This document shows, piece by piece, positions 26,146 through 34,454 of a stretch of 64,000 bases of DNA. Under the pieces are notes generated by a model that made no database searches, had not been told where the DNA came from, and saw nothing but the letters and a program-made list of their open reading frames with translations. Position 1 is the stretch's first letter, and each line of letters opens with the position of its first letter. Source of the stretch: Saprospiraceae bacterium (GTDB taxonomy: Bacteria; Bacteroidota; Bacteroidia; Chitinophagales; Saprospiraceae). The stretch spans positions 38,382 to 102,381 of the forward strand of contig JABSSL010000006.1 of the NCBI GenBank assembly GCA_013214355.1, written 5' to 3'. The position numbers and the translations under genes are program-made.

Positions 26146-27027
26146 ATGCAGGTTTTAGAAGCTTATAAACCTTTCGAAATACAAGAAATTGAATTAGCCC
26201 GTTGGGAGAGAAGGCCTGTCAAAAACAATTTTTTTGAGTTGGTGCTGATCAAGGAGGGGAGTGGAATGCAGTGTATCAATTACAATGAATATGGATATGA
26301 AGCGGGAAGTTTGTTTTTGCTCCCTCCCTTAAAGTGTCATTCTTTTCAAATTGAACAACCCTCGCGATTTGTCTTCATCAAATTCACCTCCGATTTTTTT
26401 CAGACCCAAGTTTCTGATAACGTAAATCAAGCAGAGTGGTTCCGGGAAGCGGCTTACATTCTTTCCAATTACAACCAGTTGCCAGGGGATGTGATCCATA
26501 GTGCATTAGATCGTCAACATATCTACACCCTGGTGGATTTGATCCTGAAAGAAAATAGAAATTATGGAGTGGGGTCAGCGGCCTTGATTAAGAGCTTTAT
26601 GACCAGTATTTTGGAGGTGTTGATGCGGAACATTAAACAGAGTTCTTTTTATGAAGTACAGAAGGGTACGGATCAAGATGAACGGATCACCAAACTGCTA
26701 AGTTATATCAATGAACACCTCGCTGAACCGAAGCTCTTAAAGGTAGAACAGCTAGCCAAAACCTTTTTGTTGTCACCGACTTATTTGAGCGAGTATTTCC
26801 GAAAGAAAGTGAACGTATCACTCCGGGAGTATATCATCAAAGCCAAGCTAAAACTAGTTGAAATTCGTTTGCTTAATTCCAATTACAGCTTGACGGAGAT
26901 TGCCGATGAACTTAGTTTTACAGATGTTAGTCATCTTTCTAAGACCTTCAAGCGCTATACGGGTATGTCCATTCGGGAGTTTAAGAAGCAGGGTGAGTAC
27001 CAGTTGTTGAAACGTAGCGCTTGTTAA
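26146..27027 (+). CDS. AraC-family transcriptional regulator
   Basis: A 293-residue AraC protein with an N-terminal cupin-like domain (NNFFELVLIKEGSG, GSLFLLPPLKCHSFQ) and a C-terminal HTH pair (about 195-285: LLKVEQLAKTFLLSPTYLSEYFRKK and SLTEIADELSFTDVSHLSKTFKRYTGMS). I chose ATG 26146 over a longer GTG-started frame at 26098 because AAAGAGGAAA directly precedes it and the extra residues are hydrophobic and unlike the family. It is divergent from the redox operon and followed 15 bp later by an NTF2-like gene. It likely activates the operon in response to a quinone- or enone-type signal, which is inference. Confidence 0.88.
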   Translation: MQVLEAYKPFEIQEIELARWERRPVKNNFFELVLIKEGSGMQCINYNEYGYEAGSLFLLPPLKCHSFQIEQPSRFVFIKFTSDFFQTQVSDNVNQAEWFREAAYILSNYNQLPGDVIHSALDRQHIYTLVDLILKENRNYGVGSAALIKSFMTSILEVLMRNIKQSSFYEVQKGTDQDERITKLLSYINEHLAEPKLLKVEQLAKTFLLSPTYLSEYFRKKVNVSLREYIIKAKLKLVEIRLLNSNYSLTEIADELSFTDVSHLSKTFKRYTGMSIREFKKQGEYQLLKRSAC

Positions 27028-27042
27028 TACACCTTACAGAAA

Positions 27043-27438
27043 ATGAAAGAAAAAACAACCGTAGCCGAACATTATATAAGCTACTTGGAAGCTGGGAACT
27101 TAAAGGCTTTAACTAAGCTGTTTTCTGCTGACGGAATTGTTGTCTCGCCCATATATGGGACCTTGAAGGCGGCTACATTTTATGAAACGCTAGCCAAGGA
27201 TACTACGGCATCCAAATTGATGATAAAAGGGATTTTTGAAGAGCCAACATCAGGAAACATCGCCTTGTACTTCCAGTATGATTGGACGCTTGAGCATGGT
27301 CGTCAGGTCACATTCGATGTGGTCGATATTCTGACCTTTGATGCGGAAAATAAGATCACAAGTCTCAAGATTATCTATGATACCGTACAGGCCCGCGCGT
27401 GGGTAGAGGAATTGAGAGAAGGAAGAAAGACCGATTAG
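27043..27438 (+). CDS. NTF2-like / SnoaL-like nuclear-transport-factor-2-family protein
   Basis: A 131-residue cone-shaped NTF2-fold protein: EHYISYLEAGNLKALTKLFSADGIVVSPIYGTLKAATFYETL, then FQYDWTLEHGRQVTFDVVDILTFDAENKITSLKIIYDT, which is the typical helix-helix-sheet pattern. No signal peptide. Members may be isomerases, dehydratases or simple ligand binders. It follows the AraC gene by 15 bp and precedes a second AraC gene by 92 bp, so it belongs to the local regulatory and redox neighbourhood. Confidence 0.82.
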   Translation: MKEKTTVAEHYISYLEAGNLKALTKLFSADGIVVSPIYGTLKAATFYETLAKDTTASKLMIKGIFEEPTSGNIALYFQYDWTLEHGRQVTFDVVDILTFDAENKITSLKIIYDTVQARAWVEELREGRKTD

Positions 27439-27530
27439 TTTCCCCAATTTGTGTTAGCGAAAAAGGAATTTGTGTAAGCGGAACGAACGGAACTCCGATA
27501 TCTTTGTCATAGATTAACGGAAGAATCAAG

Positions 27531-28439
27531 ATGTCAGAAGAAATCATAAAGATCAAGTCAATTAGTCAGCTGCATGAGATAATGGGCTGGGGAAAACCCA
27601 AGCACCCTTTGATCAGTATAGTTGAAGCAGAGCGGTTAAGTGTTACTGAAGCAGAATTAGGGGTGAAGTTCCTATCCGATTTGTATTCCATCTCCTTAAA
27701 AGACAAGGACTGCGGTGTGGAGTATGGCCGAAATACTTTTGATTTCGAGGAAGGGGTGCTGATTTTTACCGGACCTAAGCAAATGGCCTCCATAACCAAG
27801 GCCATTGAACCGGGAGATATTCATGGTTGGATGCTATATTTTCATCCAGATCTGATTTATGGAACTCATCTCGGACAGCATATCCAAGACTATACCTTTT
27901 TTGGTTACGATGTATTCGAAGCGCTGCATCTTTCAGAAGATGAAGAAAAGCGGGTAATCGACTGCATGCTGGGTATTAAAGAGGAGTCTGAACAACGGAT
28001 CGATAACCATAGTCAAAGGGTTATTGTATCAAATTTAGAGTTGCTCTTGAATTACTCCTTACGCTTTTACGAAAGGCAGTTTAATACCCGAAAGAAGCAG
28101 AGTTCTGGAGTGGTGGCGCAATTCCAAAAAGAACTGAACCAATACTTCGCCGCTAACTTGCAGGAGGAGAAGGGCTTACCTTCTCTTAAGTATTTTTCCG
28201 AAAAGATCCACCTGTCTACCCACTACTTAAGTGACCTACTAAAGAAAGAAACGGGCAGAGCAGCAAAGGATCACATCAACGATTTCGTAGTGGAAAAGGC
28301 CAAGAATTTATTGCTTGGTACAAATGAAACCATCACCGAAATTGCCTATGATCTCGGCTTTAATTATCCCCACTATTTTACCCGTATGTTCAAGTCCAGA
28401 ACAGGGGTCACACCTTTAGAATACCGGAGCTTAAATTAG
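27531..28439 (+). CDS. AraC-family transcriptional regulator
   Basis: A 302-residue regulator with an N-terminal domain typical of the Bacteroidota group (ISIVEAERLSV, FEEGVLIFTGPKQMASI, PGDIHGWMLYFHPDLI) and a C-terminal HTH (about 205-300: GLPSLKYFSEKIHLSTHYLSDLLKKETG and TITEIAYDLGFNYPHYFTRMFKSRTGVTPLEYR). It is distinct from the regulator at 26146. Proteins of this subgroup often sit beside SDR or aldo-keto reductase genes and respond to aldehydes or ketones. It is monocistronic, with no clear target besides the neighbouring redox operon. Confidence 0.9.
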   Translation: MSEEIIKIKSISQLHEIMGWGKPKHPLISIVEAERLSVTEAELGVKFLSDLYSISLKDKDCGVEYGRNTFDFEEGVLIFTGPKQMASITKAIEPGDIHGWMLYFHPDLIYGTHLGQHIQDYTFFGYDVFEALHLSEDEEKRVIDCMLGIKEESEQRIDNHSQRVIVSNLELLLNYSLRFYERQFNTRKKQSSGVVAQFQKELNQYFAANLQEEKGLPSLKYFSEKIHLSTHYLSDLLKKETGRAAKDHINDFVVEKAKNLLLGTNETITEIAYDLGFNYPHYFTRMFKSRTGVTPLEYRSLN

Positions 28440-28541
28440 GTTTTACCTTCACTTTGCTAAAAGGCTACTTTTTAAGCTTTTTCCTAATCAATTTTCAGGC
28501 AGGCTTGTTAGATCGACATTGCATAGCTTAAAATTGATGCT

Positions 28542-29084
28542 TTGAGAGCAGTAGAAATAGAATTGAGTGGGGTGTTGGAAGAGGAAGAGTTGGAGTACTA
28601 CGGTGGCACTTTTTCTTTTCGAGAAAACATTCAGTTAGGAGGTACAGGATCTCCTAAAGTGTACTACAATGACGGAATCCCGGAATTTGATGAGATGAAC
28701 GAATATGTGGAAAACGAGGTCAGCTTCGTTAGTTTCGAAATGATGAAGAAGGGACTTATCCTGCGTCTCAACCGTACGCAGCGAATGCGTTGTGTAGGTA
28801 CATTGTGGACCGGTATCAAAGAAATTCGTTTGACAGGCTACAGAAAAGCCGTAGAATACCGACGTTGGTTTTACCGGCAAGAAATTGTACACCGAGGCTT
28901 GTTAGAAGTCGAGGAATTTGATGGCAGTATTTCTCGCTTTCATGTGGCGGAGCAAAATTTCTCTGGACTTCAGAAATACTTTTCAAAAGATATCTTTCGG
29001 GACTTTTTTGTCTATGCTTTAGGTACTACTCCACCTGATCCTTCAGATATCAAACTCATAGATTTTCTGGACGATTTTATCTAG
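28542..29084 (+). CDS. Hypothetical protein
   Basis: I do not recognise this 180-residue protein. It is acidic at the N-terminus (LEEEELEYYGG) and rich in aromatic residues later (YRRWFYRQE, KDIFRDFFVYALG), with no signal peptide or membrane segment. The start is TTG at 28542; no ATG is available until well into the frame, so the N-terminus is uncertain. Codon use looks coding throughout. It sits between the AraC gene and a small basic ORF. Confidence 0.6.
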   Translation: MRAVEIELSGVLEEEELEYYGGTFSFRENIQLGGTGSPKVYYNDGIPEFDEMNEYVENEVSFVSFEMMKKGLILRLNRTQRMRCVGTLWTGIKEIRLTGYRKAVEYRRWFYRQEIVHRGLLEVEEFDGSISRFHVAEQNFSGLQKYFSKDIFRDFFVYALGTTPPDPSDIKLIDFLDDFI

Positions 29085-29175
29085 GGGGTTCTATTCCGCA
29101 TCTTGCTAAGACTTGACCGGCAAGAAGGGAACTATTTGCAGCATATTTCCCTTATGGTAGTAAAAGCCCGTTCGA

Positions 29176-29328
29176 ATGAGAGAATTCGGAAAAACACCAC
29201 GTGAATCCACCTTTATCAAAATCCTGAAGGCCATTTTTAGAGGCCTGTTCAATTCCAATCGAGGTAGTTTTGGCAGTCATTACGACCGCATGCAACGTCG
29301 AAGAAGGAAATCGAAATTTGATCGATGA
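29176..29328 (+). CDS. Small basic protein (50 aa), hypothetical
   Basis: An ATG at 29176 opens a 50-residue frame ending in TGA at 29326-29328. The product is very basic, with an N-terminal MREFGKTPRE, an amphipathic middle helix (TFIKILKAIFRGLF) and a C-terminal RRRRKSKF cluster. This could suit a small nucleic-acid- or membrane-binding protein, but no family is recognised. It fits exactly between the hypothetical at 28542 and the convergent hydrolase, whose stop is 12 bp away. Confidence 0.4.
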   Translation: MREFGKTPRESTFIKILKAIFRGLFNSNRGSFGSHYDRMQRRRRKSKFDR

Positions 29329-29339
29329 TAGAAATAGCC

Positions 29340-30305
29340 TTAGTTGTTGGGACGCTGTAGATGAGCCAGTAGCTCACTATATACGCTGTCATAGGATTCC
29401 TGTACCAACCAATGACCGGCTTCCAATTCTATGAATCGATAATAACCCGCTACATATTCTTTCGTCATATCTACCCCGGACCGTTGTAGAGCCTGATCTT
29501 TATTTCCCCAAATATAAAGGGTTGGCACTTTGACGGCAGGTAGGTTGATTCCTTGATCAAAGGCATCAAAATTGGCGCGATACCAATTGATAGCCCCGGT
29601 AAGTGCATGCTTCTGGGGAAACAGATTGAAATAGGCTTCTATCTCTTCGGGGCCTTGGCGATTGTAGAAGCCCTTCATTAATTTGTAGTCTCCTCTAGCC
29701 ATGTAATATTCCGGCAGCAGTTTAGTCTGAAATCTACGAATGTATCCGCTGGCATTATGCTGCATGCTATCCTCTCGATAGGCGCGCCCGAAGGCTTCCA
29801 AATGAGGTACGGATAAAGAGGTGTAGCTTAAGATCTGATCTGGGTATTGAGCAGCCAAAAACCAACCCACTCCACTGCCCCAGTCGTGCCCAACGAGGTG
29901 AAACTGTTCTACCCCAAGTTGCTTTGCGATTTCAATGATATCCTGACCAAGATGCTGAATCTTGTATTGTTCAATGGCTCTGGCGCGCGCGCCTGCGCTA
30001 TATCCCCTTTGGTCAGGGGCAATGGTATAATAGCCTGCTCGATTTAGATCGGCCATGGTGCGCTTCCACATAACGGAAGATTCCGGGAAGCCATGCAAGA
30101 GAACTACCGCAGTACTATCAGGATGGCCACTGACCCGGGTAGAAAAATTATAAGCATTGGCTTCTATAAGCTGGCAATCGGCTGGCACACTTGCTTCTAA
30201 ATTACCGATAGCGACGCTTCTAAGATGGAAGAAGCCAATTAGTGCGATGACTACCAGCAGGCCTACCAGTAGCCCAAATATCCTCAATAGACGTTTCCGT
30301 TTCAT
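29340..30305 (-). CDS. Membrane-anchored alpha/beta hydrolase (epoxide-hydrolase-like)
   Basis: A 321-residue protein beginning with a basic patch and one transmembrane helix (MKRKRLLRIFGLLVGLLVVI), so the catalytic domain should face the periplasm. The hydrolase has LLHGFPESSVMWK (oxyanion loop), PDQRGYSAGA, and the elbow VGHDWGSGVGW. Asp141 as nucleophile is the signature of epoxide hydrolases and haloacid or fluoroacetate dehalogenases, and the C-terminal His lies in LEAGHWLVQE. I chose the ATG at 30305. A longer frame to 30410 would overlap the upstream gene by 17 bp and add an atypical tail. Substrate unknown. Confidence 0.85.
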   Translation of the reverse strand: MKRKRLLRIFGLLVGLLVVIALIGFFHLRSVAIGNLEASVPADCQLIEANAYNFSTRVSGHPDSTAVVLLHGFPESSVMWKRTMADLNRAGYYTIAPDQRGYSAGARARAIEQYKIQHLGQDIIEIAKQLGVEQFHLVGHDWGSGVGWFLAAQYPDQILSYTSLSVPHLEAFGRAYREDSMQHNASGYIRRFQTKLLPEYYMARGDYKLMKGFYNRQGPEEIEAYFNLFPQKHALTGAINWYRANFDAFDQGINLPAVKVPTLYIWGNKDQALQRSGVDMTKEYVAGYYRFIELEAGHWLVQESYDSVYSELLAHLQRPNN

Positions 30306-30393
30306 TCGTCGAAAAGTTAATGCTTCAAAGCTTTGTTGCTTTGTGTTGAGCAAAGAAGATAAGACCTTTAGTTCGCTCAAAAAAATGTAAAAG

Positions 30394-31659
30394 CTAAAGG
30401 GGGGATTCAAGAAGATTAATACTTTGTGCTTTGTCCTTCAGGTCAAGCATTCGGATTTCACCTAGCCCTTCAAAAATGTATTGCACGCCTCCAATCAAGC
30501 CAATATCATCGCTCAATTCATGGGCAAATACGGGTTCTCCATTGATGGAGACGATCAATTGCAAGTCTCTAACCTTCAGCTTGAAGTTGGTCCATGTATC
30601 TGGAGCAATACCAAATGCTGAAAGATCTTTATTCCTTCCAGAAACCATATCCATATTTAGGAAGAACATCAAATCTCCCACGCAGCCGGGAATGCTAAAT
30701 TGAAAACGAAATACATCTTTTGAACCGGTTACTACGATCCATATTTTCTGACAGATACTCTTTTCGGTTGGGGTCATTCTGAATTCTGTCTCCAAGTCCA
30801 ATTGTGAACTCTTTATGCTGGGATTGGGTAGCAGATTAGAGAGCCAAAGACTGGAACCAGAATGCTGATTCATTTCGGATAGAACTGAGGGCGTTAAACT
30901 TATGCTTTCTGCACGTTGATATTGCGCTGGTTTGGGGTAAATGAGCTGTGGAACATTTCCGCCAATCATCGCTTGCCAACCCTGCGTAGGAATGTATAGG
31001 TCTTTTTGAACGAGAATCTGATTGTTTGCAAGCAATTTAGTGGAATAGTATCCGGCTTCATAGTAGGTGCTGGAAACCAGCCCCTTTGGTTTATCCAAGG
31101 TGATTCTTCGGCTTTGATCCCATGATTGTTGGATTTGAATGCTATCGTATGGCGTATCTCCCACGTTGTATCTGAAGTAGACGGTGTTGGGATAGCCTAC
31201 AGCAATTTTTTCGTGTTCAAATTGGAGGACTTCGGCCTCCACCATACTCCCTGATAAATGGACGGGCTTTTCTTCTTGGGATTGGAAGGAAGAAATGCCA
31301 AGCATTACCAGAACAAATAGAGCCAAGAAAGTCACCCCACCAACCAGTGCAAATCGATGAGGGCGCTTGGGCTTAGGTTCAGATGGAGAAAATCCTTTCT
31401 CAAAGGAGCGCCAATCTTCGAAACCCGCAAATTCAGCCATGATATCTAGCGTAGCTTGACTAGGCGTGGCTACCAATTGAGCCCGACCCCAAATTCGTTT
31501 GAGGGTGGTGACACTGATTTGCTTACCTGTCTGCTGAAAAATGCTTTCTGAGAGGGTAGTGAAGTCCTTGTTGGTCCAAGATTGTCGATCTCCCCATTCC
31601 AGATTCGCTTCAATCAGTCTAGTTAGGTCGGAGAGCTTAGCTAATAAAGTAGAGTTCAT
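30394..31659 (-). CDS. Membrane protein with cytoplasmic HTH-like N-domain and extracytoplasmic beta domain
   Basis: A 421-residue protein. Residues 1-90 form a compact helical domain (LGWGD-like EWGDRQSWTNKDFTTLSESIF, ISVTTLKRIWG, TLDIMAEFAGFEDWRSFEK) that recurs in many Bacteroidota membrane proteins and resembles a DNA-binding HTH. A single transmembrane helix follows (about 102-125), then a large periplasmic part whose C-terminal half looks like a concanavalin/LamG-type sandwich (WTNFKLKVRDLQLIVSINGEPVFAHEL). The layout suggests a transmembrane sensor-regulator, but this is inference. It is divergent from the related-looking secreted protein at 31778. Confidence 0.7.
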   Translation of the reverse strand: MNSTLLAKLSDLTRLIEANLEWGDRQSWTNKDFTTLSESIFQQTGKQISVTTLKRIWGRAQLVATPSQATLDIMAEFAGFEDWRSFEKGFSPSEPKPKRPHRFALVGGVTFLALFVLVMLGISSFQSQEEKPVHLSGSMVEAEVLQFEHEKIAVGYPNTVYFRYNVGDTPYDSIQIQQSWDQSRRITLDKPKGLVSSTYYEAGYYSTKLLANNQILVQKDLYIPTQGWQAMIGGNVPQLIYPKPAQYQRAESISLTPSVLSEMNQHSGSSLWLSNLLPNPSIKSSQLDLETEFRMTPTEKSICQKIWIVVTGSKDVFRFQFSIPGCVGDLMFFLNMDMVSGRNKDLSAFGIAPDTWTNFKLKVRDLQLIVSINGEPVFAHELSDDIGLIGGVQYIFEGLGEIRMLDLKDKAQSINLLESPL

Positions 31660-31777
31660 ATTGCATTGATTGTTAATCCTCTATGTCTTGTGAATAGGAT
31701 TAAACAGGATTGAACAATGGAAAAATTGATTCTGCTAAGCTATTGATGGAGATTGAGGAAAAAATAATCTATTCATT

Positions 31778-32917
31778 ATGAAGAAATCACGACTGTTTTT
31801 CCTCTTTTGCCTAGTAAGTATAAGCCTATTTGGGCAGAATCAAAGCAGAAATAATACAGATGATCAAAAAATTCCGATGAAAGCCAGCTCCTGGGAAGTG
31901 AAAGCAGGGCAAGTTGACTTTATACAGCACAAAGGAGTGGAGGCGATGCGGATCAATAAGGATCAACCTCCCGTTCAATTGAAAGACTTCACTTTTGCAA
32001 ATGGAACCATTGAGTTTGATATGGAAATCTTAGATGGGCCCTTTGTGGGCATCAACTTCAGGATTAAGGATGCCCAAAATGCAGAGCGCTTCTACCTTCG
32101 CCCTTATCGAGCAGGGAATCCAATGGGGGAAGATGCTATTCAGTATGCACCAGTCGTGAAGGGAGCAAATCTATGGGATATGTTGTACGATTATCAAGCT
32201 CCTGCCGTAATTCATAAACCAGGTTGGAATCATGTGAAACTGGTCATTTCTGGAAAGCGGATGCAAGTCTTTATCAACAGCGAGGATCGTGTAAGTTTGG
32301 ATGTTCCGGAAATGATGGGAGACACGGAAGCTGGCGGAATTAGATTTGATGGGAACATTGTGCTAGCCAATCTACAGATATCCTCCGAGCTCGGAAACTT
32401 ACCCGCTACTCCAGCACCAGATCCAACGGCGAGTGATGTTCGTTATTTGCGAGAATGGCAAGTGAGTCAACCGGTTGCTTTTCCTTTTGGTAGAGATATC
32501 AAGAATGAGGATTTACCAAATGAAAATACCAAATGGGAGACGATTCAGGCGGAGCGCTTCGGCTTGATTAATTTGACGCGAAAATTCGGAGGACCAGTTG
32601 ACAATGAGCGAAAATTAGTTTGGGCCAAAGTCAAGATTACTGCCGAGCAAGATATGCGAGTGCCGATGAATCTTGGATTTAGTGATGAGGTATGGGTGAT
32701 TATCAATAATGGGCTGCTCTATGTAGATAAGAACTATTACAACAGTCCCATTATGAAAACGCCAGACGGTCGATGTTCCTTAGAGAATACCCGCTTTGAA
32801 TTACCACTTAAAAAAGGGGAAAACGAGTTGCTGATTGGATTGGGGAACTTCTTCTTTGGTTGGGGAATGATGGCGAGATTGGATGCTATTGATGGTTTGT
32901 CTTTCCCCATTCCATAA
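31778..32917 (+). CDS. Secreted protein with DUF1080/LamG-like domain
   Basis: A 379-residue exported protein with a signal peptide ending SLFGQ (about residue 20). A first domain (about 30-205) has the DUF1080-like sandwich text FANGTIEFDMEILDG, NFRIKDAQNAERFYLRPYRAG, HKPGWNHVKLVISGKRMQVFINSE. A second beta-rich domain follows (about 215-379, RKLVWAKVKITAEQDMRVPMNLGFSDEVWVIINN). DUF1080 proteins bind or cleave glycans, but no catalytic residues can be assigned. It is divergent from the membrane protein at 31659, with which it shares the sandwich theme. Confidence 0.72.
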   Translation: MKKSRLFFLFCLVSISLFGQNQSRNNTDDQKIPMKASSWEVKAGQVDFIQHKGVEAMRINKDQPPVQLKDFTFANGTIEFDMEILDGPFVGINFRIKDAQNAERFYLRPYRAGNPMGEDAIQYAPVVKGANLWDMLYDYQAPAVIHKPGWNHVKLVISGKRMQVFINSEDRVSLDVPEMMGDTEAGGIRFDGNIVLANLQISSELGNLPATPAPDPTASDVRYLREWQVSQPVAFPFGRDIKNEDLPNENTKWETIQAERFGLINLTRKFGGPVDNERKLVWAKVKITAEQDMRVPMNLGFSDEVWVIINNGLLYVDKNYYNSPIMKTPDGRCSLENTRFELPLKKGENELLIGLGNFFFGWGMMARLDAIDGLSFPIP

Positions 32918-32955
32918 TGTTAGGGTTTCATACATTATAAACCGATAATTAGGTA

Positions 32956-32987
32956 GGCTGCGTATAGCCATTGGCAAATACGCAGCC
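32956..32987. terminator. Bidirectional terminator
   Basis: GGCTGCGTA (32956-32964) and TACGCAGCC (32979-32987) make a perfect 9-bp stem between converging genes ending at 32917 (+) and 33005 (-). Confidence 0.72.
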
Positions 32988-33004
32988 TTCATTATAGCTT
33001 TGCT

Positions 33005-34222
33005 CTAGTGCGCATGAGAATGTCCACCACCTTCTTCGCCTTTCTTGCTTTCAGCCATTAAAAAGTAGGCTCCAGCCACTACGATTTGTGTATCATCGGT
33101 TAAATCCTCCAGTGGATTGACTTCCACATATCCAAAGTCTTCCGCACCTGGAATAACTTGAACCTTTCGGAAAGCGACATGATCTCCATCTACATGGTCT
33201 TTCACGAAAATGTATCGAAGTCCCTTATCAAGGGTGATTGCCTCTTCGGGAAGAGCCGGTACGGATTGATCTTCCAGAATGATTCTTGCTTCTATGTACA
33301 TGCCTGGGAGTATTGTAGGCTTCTGGTTCATCATATGAGCATGAACACTCACCGCACGTATTTCCTCATCTAGCGCTTTGCCGACGGCCAGTACTTCGGC
33401 CTCCATCACCTCTTTGGGGTTGCTTTGAAGACTAAAAAGTAATTTTTGCCCTCTAAAAAGGTAAGGAATGTCCTTTTCAAATACAGTCAAGTCTAGATGT
33501 AAATGATGATTGTCCACAATTTCAAACAACTGTTGCTCTGCGGAGACATAAGTACCCGTATTGATCTTGATCTCCTCTATATGGCCAGTGATCGGACTGG
33601 TTATGTTGATAAAGGAAGTGAACTCAGCGGATGCATCTGCTGGTATGGGCAAGCCTAGCGTTTTTAGCTTAGACGCTAAGCCTTTAAGTTGAGCTGAGGC
33701 TACGGCATGAGAGGATTCCACTTGATCTAACTGTTTCTGGGCGGCAATCTCTTTTTTTACTAGATCTTTCTGACGAACTAGTTCTTTTTCCAAAAACATT
33801 AATTCGCCCTTAGTTTCTAGATAGGCTTGTTGCCATCCGATGAAGTCAGGATTTTGTAAACTAGCTAGGACTGTACCTCGTTTTACCGATTGTCCAGGTT
33901 TGATGTGAACCTTTGCAATCCTTCCGGGAGCAAGGGCACTGACATCTGCCTGGTTTTGCGGCGGAAGTTCAACCTGGCCATTTACTTTCAGCATGGACTT
34001 AAGATTCTTTTGCTCAATTTTCCCATACCGTACCTGGATTTTTTGAAGCTGAGTAGATTCCAATTCTACCAAACCTTCTTCTTCATGATGATCATCTGTT
34101 TCATGTGCGTGCTGGTCTTCATGACTATGTTCTCCTTCTGCATGATCATGGTCAGTCTTGGTAGAGGTACAGGCTGCACTGAGGAGGAGGAATAGATATA
34201 TAATGATGTGATTTATTTTCAT
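33005..34222 (-). CDS. RND efflux periplasmic adaptor (CusB/CzcB type), lipoprotein
   Basis: A 405-residue membrane-fusion protein. A lipobox (LLLSAAC, Cys18) is followed by a His/Asp/Glu-rich metal-binding stretch (about 24-55, many HE and HD pairs) typical of Cus/Czc adaptors of Bacteroidota. Next come the beta-barrel and lipoyl half (GRIAKVHIKPGQSVKRGTVL), an alpha hairpin (about 125-190), the second lipoyl half (SPITGHIEEIKINTGTYV) and the membrane-proximal domain. A short C-terminal His tail ends GGGHSHAH. It links the inner-membrane pump to the outer-membrane channel in metal export and is the last gene of the efflux operon, separated from the pump by a hairpin-bearing gap. Confidence 0.92.
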   Translation of the reverse strand: MKINHIIIYLFLLLSAACTSTKTDHDHAEGEHSHEDQHAHETDDHHEEEGLVELESTQLQKIQVRYGKIEQKNLKSMLKVNGQVELPPQNQADVSALAPGRIAKVHIKPGQSVKRGTVLASLQNPDFIGWQQAYLETKGELMFLEKELVRQKDLVKKEIAAQKQLDQVESSHAVASAQLKGLASKLKTLGLPIPADASAEFTSFINITSPITGHIEEIKINTGTYVSAEQQLFEIVDNHHLHLDLTVFEKDIPYLFRGQKLLFSLQSNPKEVMEAEVLAVGKALDEEIRAVSVHAHMMNQKPTILPGMYIEARIILEDQSVPALPEEAITLDKGLRYIFVKDHVDGDHVAFRKVQVIPGAEDFGYVEVNPLEDLTDDTQIVVAGAYFLMAESKKGEEGGGHSHAH

Positions 34223-34263
34223 GATGTGATTTTTCTATGGTGATTTATATTTAAGCAGCAAAT

Positions 34264-34271
34264 CAAAATTA
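34264..34271 (-). promoter_or_regulatory. -7-like promoter element before adaptor gene
   Basis: On the minus strand this reads TAATTTTG (TAnnTTTG), 41 bp before the adaptor start. It could give the adaptor its own promoter downstream of the pump gene. No matching -33 element was seen. Confidence 0.35.
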
Positions 34272-34292
34272 TCTATAGTTAATGAAGGCGAC

Positions 34293-34372
34293 TTTTTAGT
34301 AGACTCTTCGTTGCTCAAAGCCTCGCTTAGCTATGGCTAGGCTCGGTTTTCGCGCCTCGATTCTACTAAAAA
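34293..34372. repeat. 80-bp inverted-repeat element inside the metal-efflux operon
   Basis: TTTTTAGTAGA (34293-34303) and TCTACTAAAAA (34362-34372) are perfect inverted arms. The interior holds a smaller dyad with TTAGCTATGGCTA (34327-34339), whose reverse complement occurs in the 1671 element. It sits in the 232-bp gap between the pump and adaptor genes, where it could form a transcript hairpin. Confidence 0.55.
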
Positions 34373-34454
34373 TTCACTCCTCTTTTTCCTATACATAATT
34401 ATGCTCTGGTGCTTATAATGAGTGTTGATTCGATTCCTTAATGACTTGGATGAT

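Noticed and set aside
30306..30410. Longer N-terminus for the epoxide-hydrolase-like gene
   Set aside because: It would overlap the upstream gene and precede the membrane anchor with an atypical tail; ATG 30305 gives a normal signal anchor.
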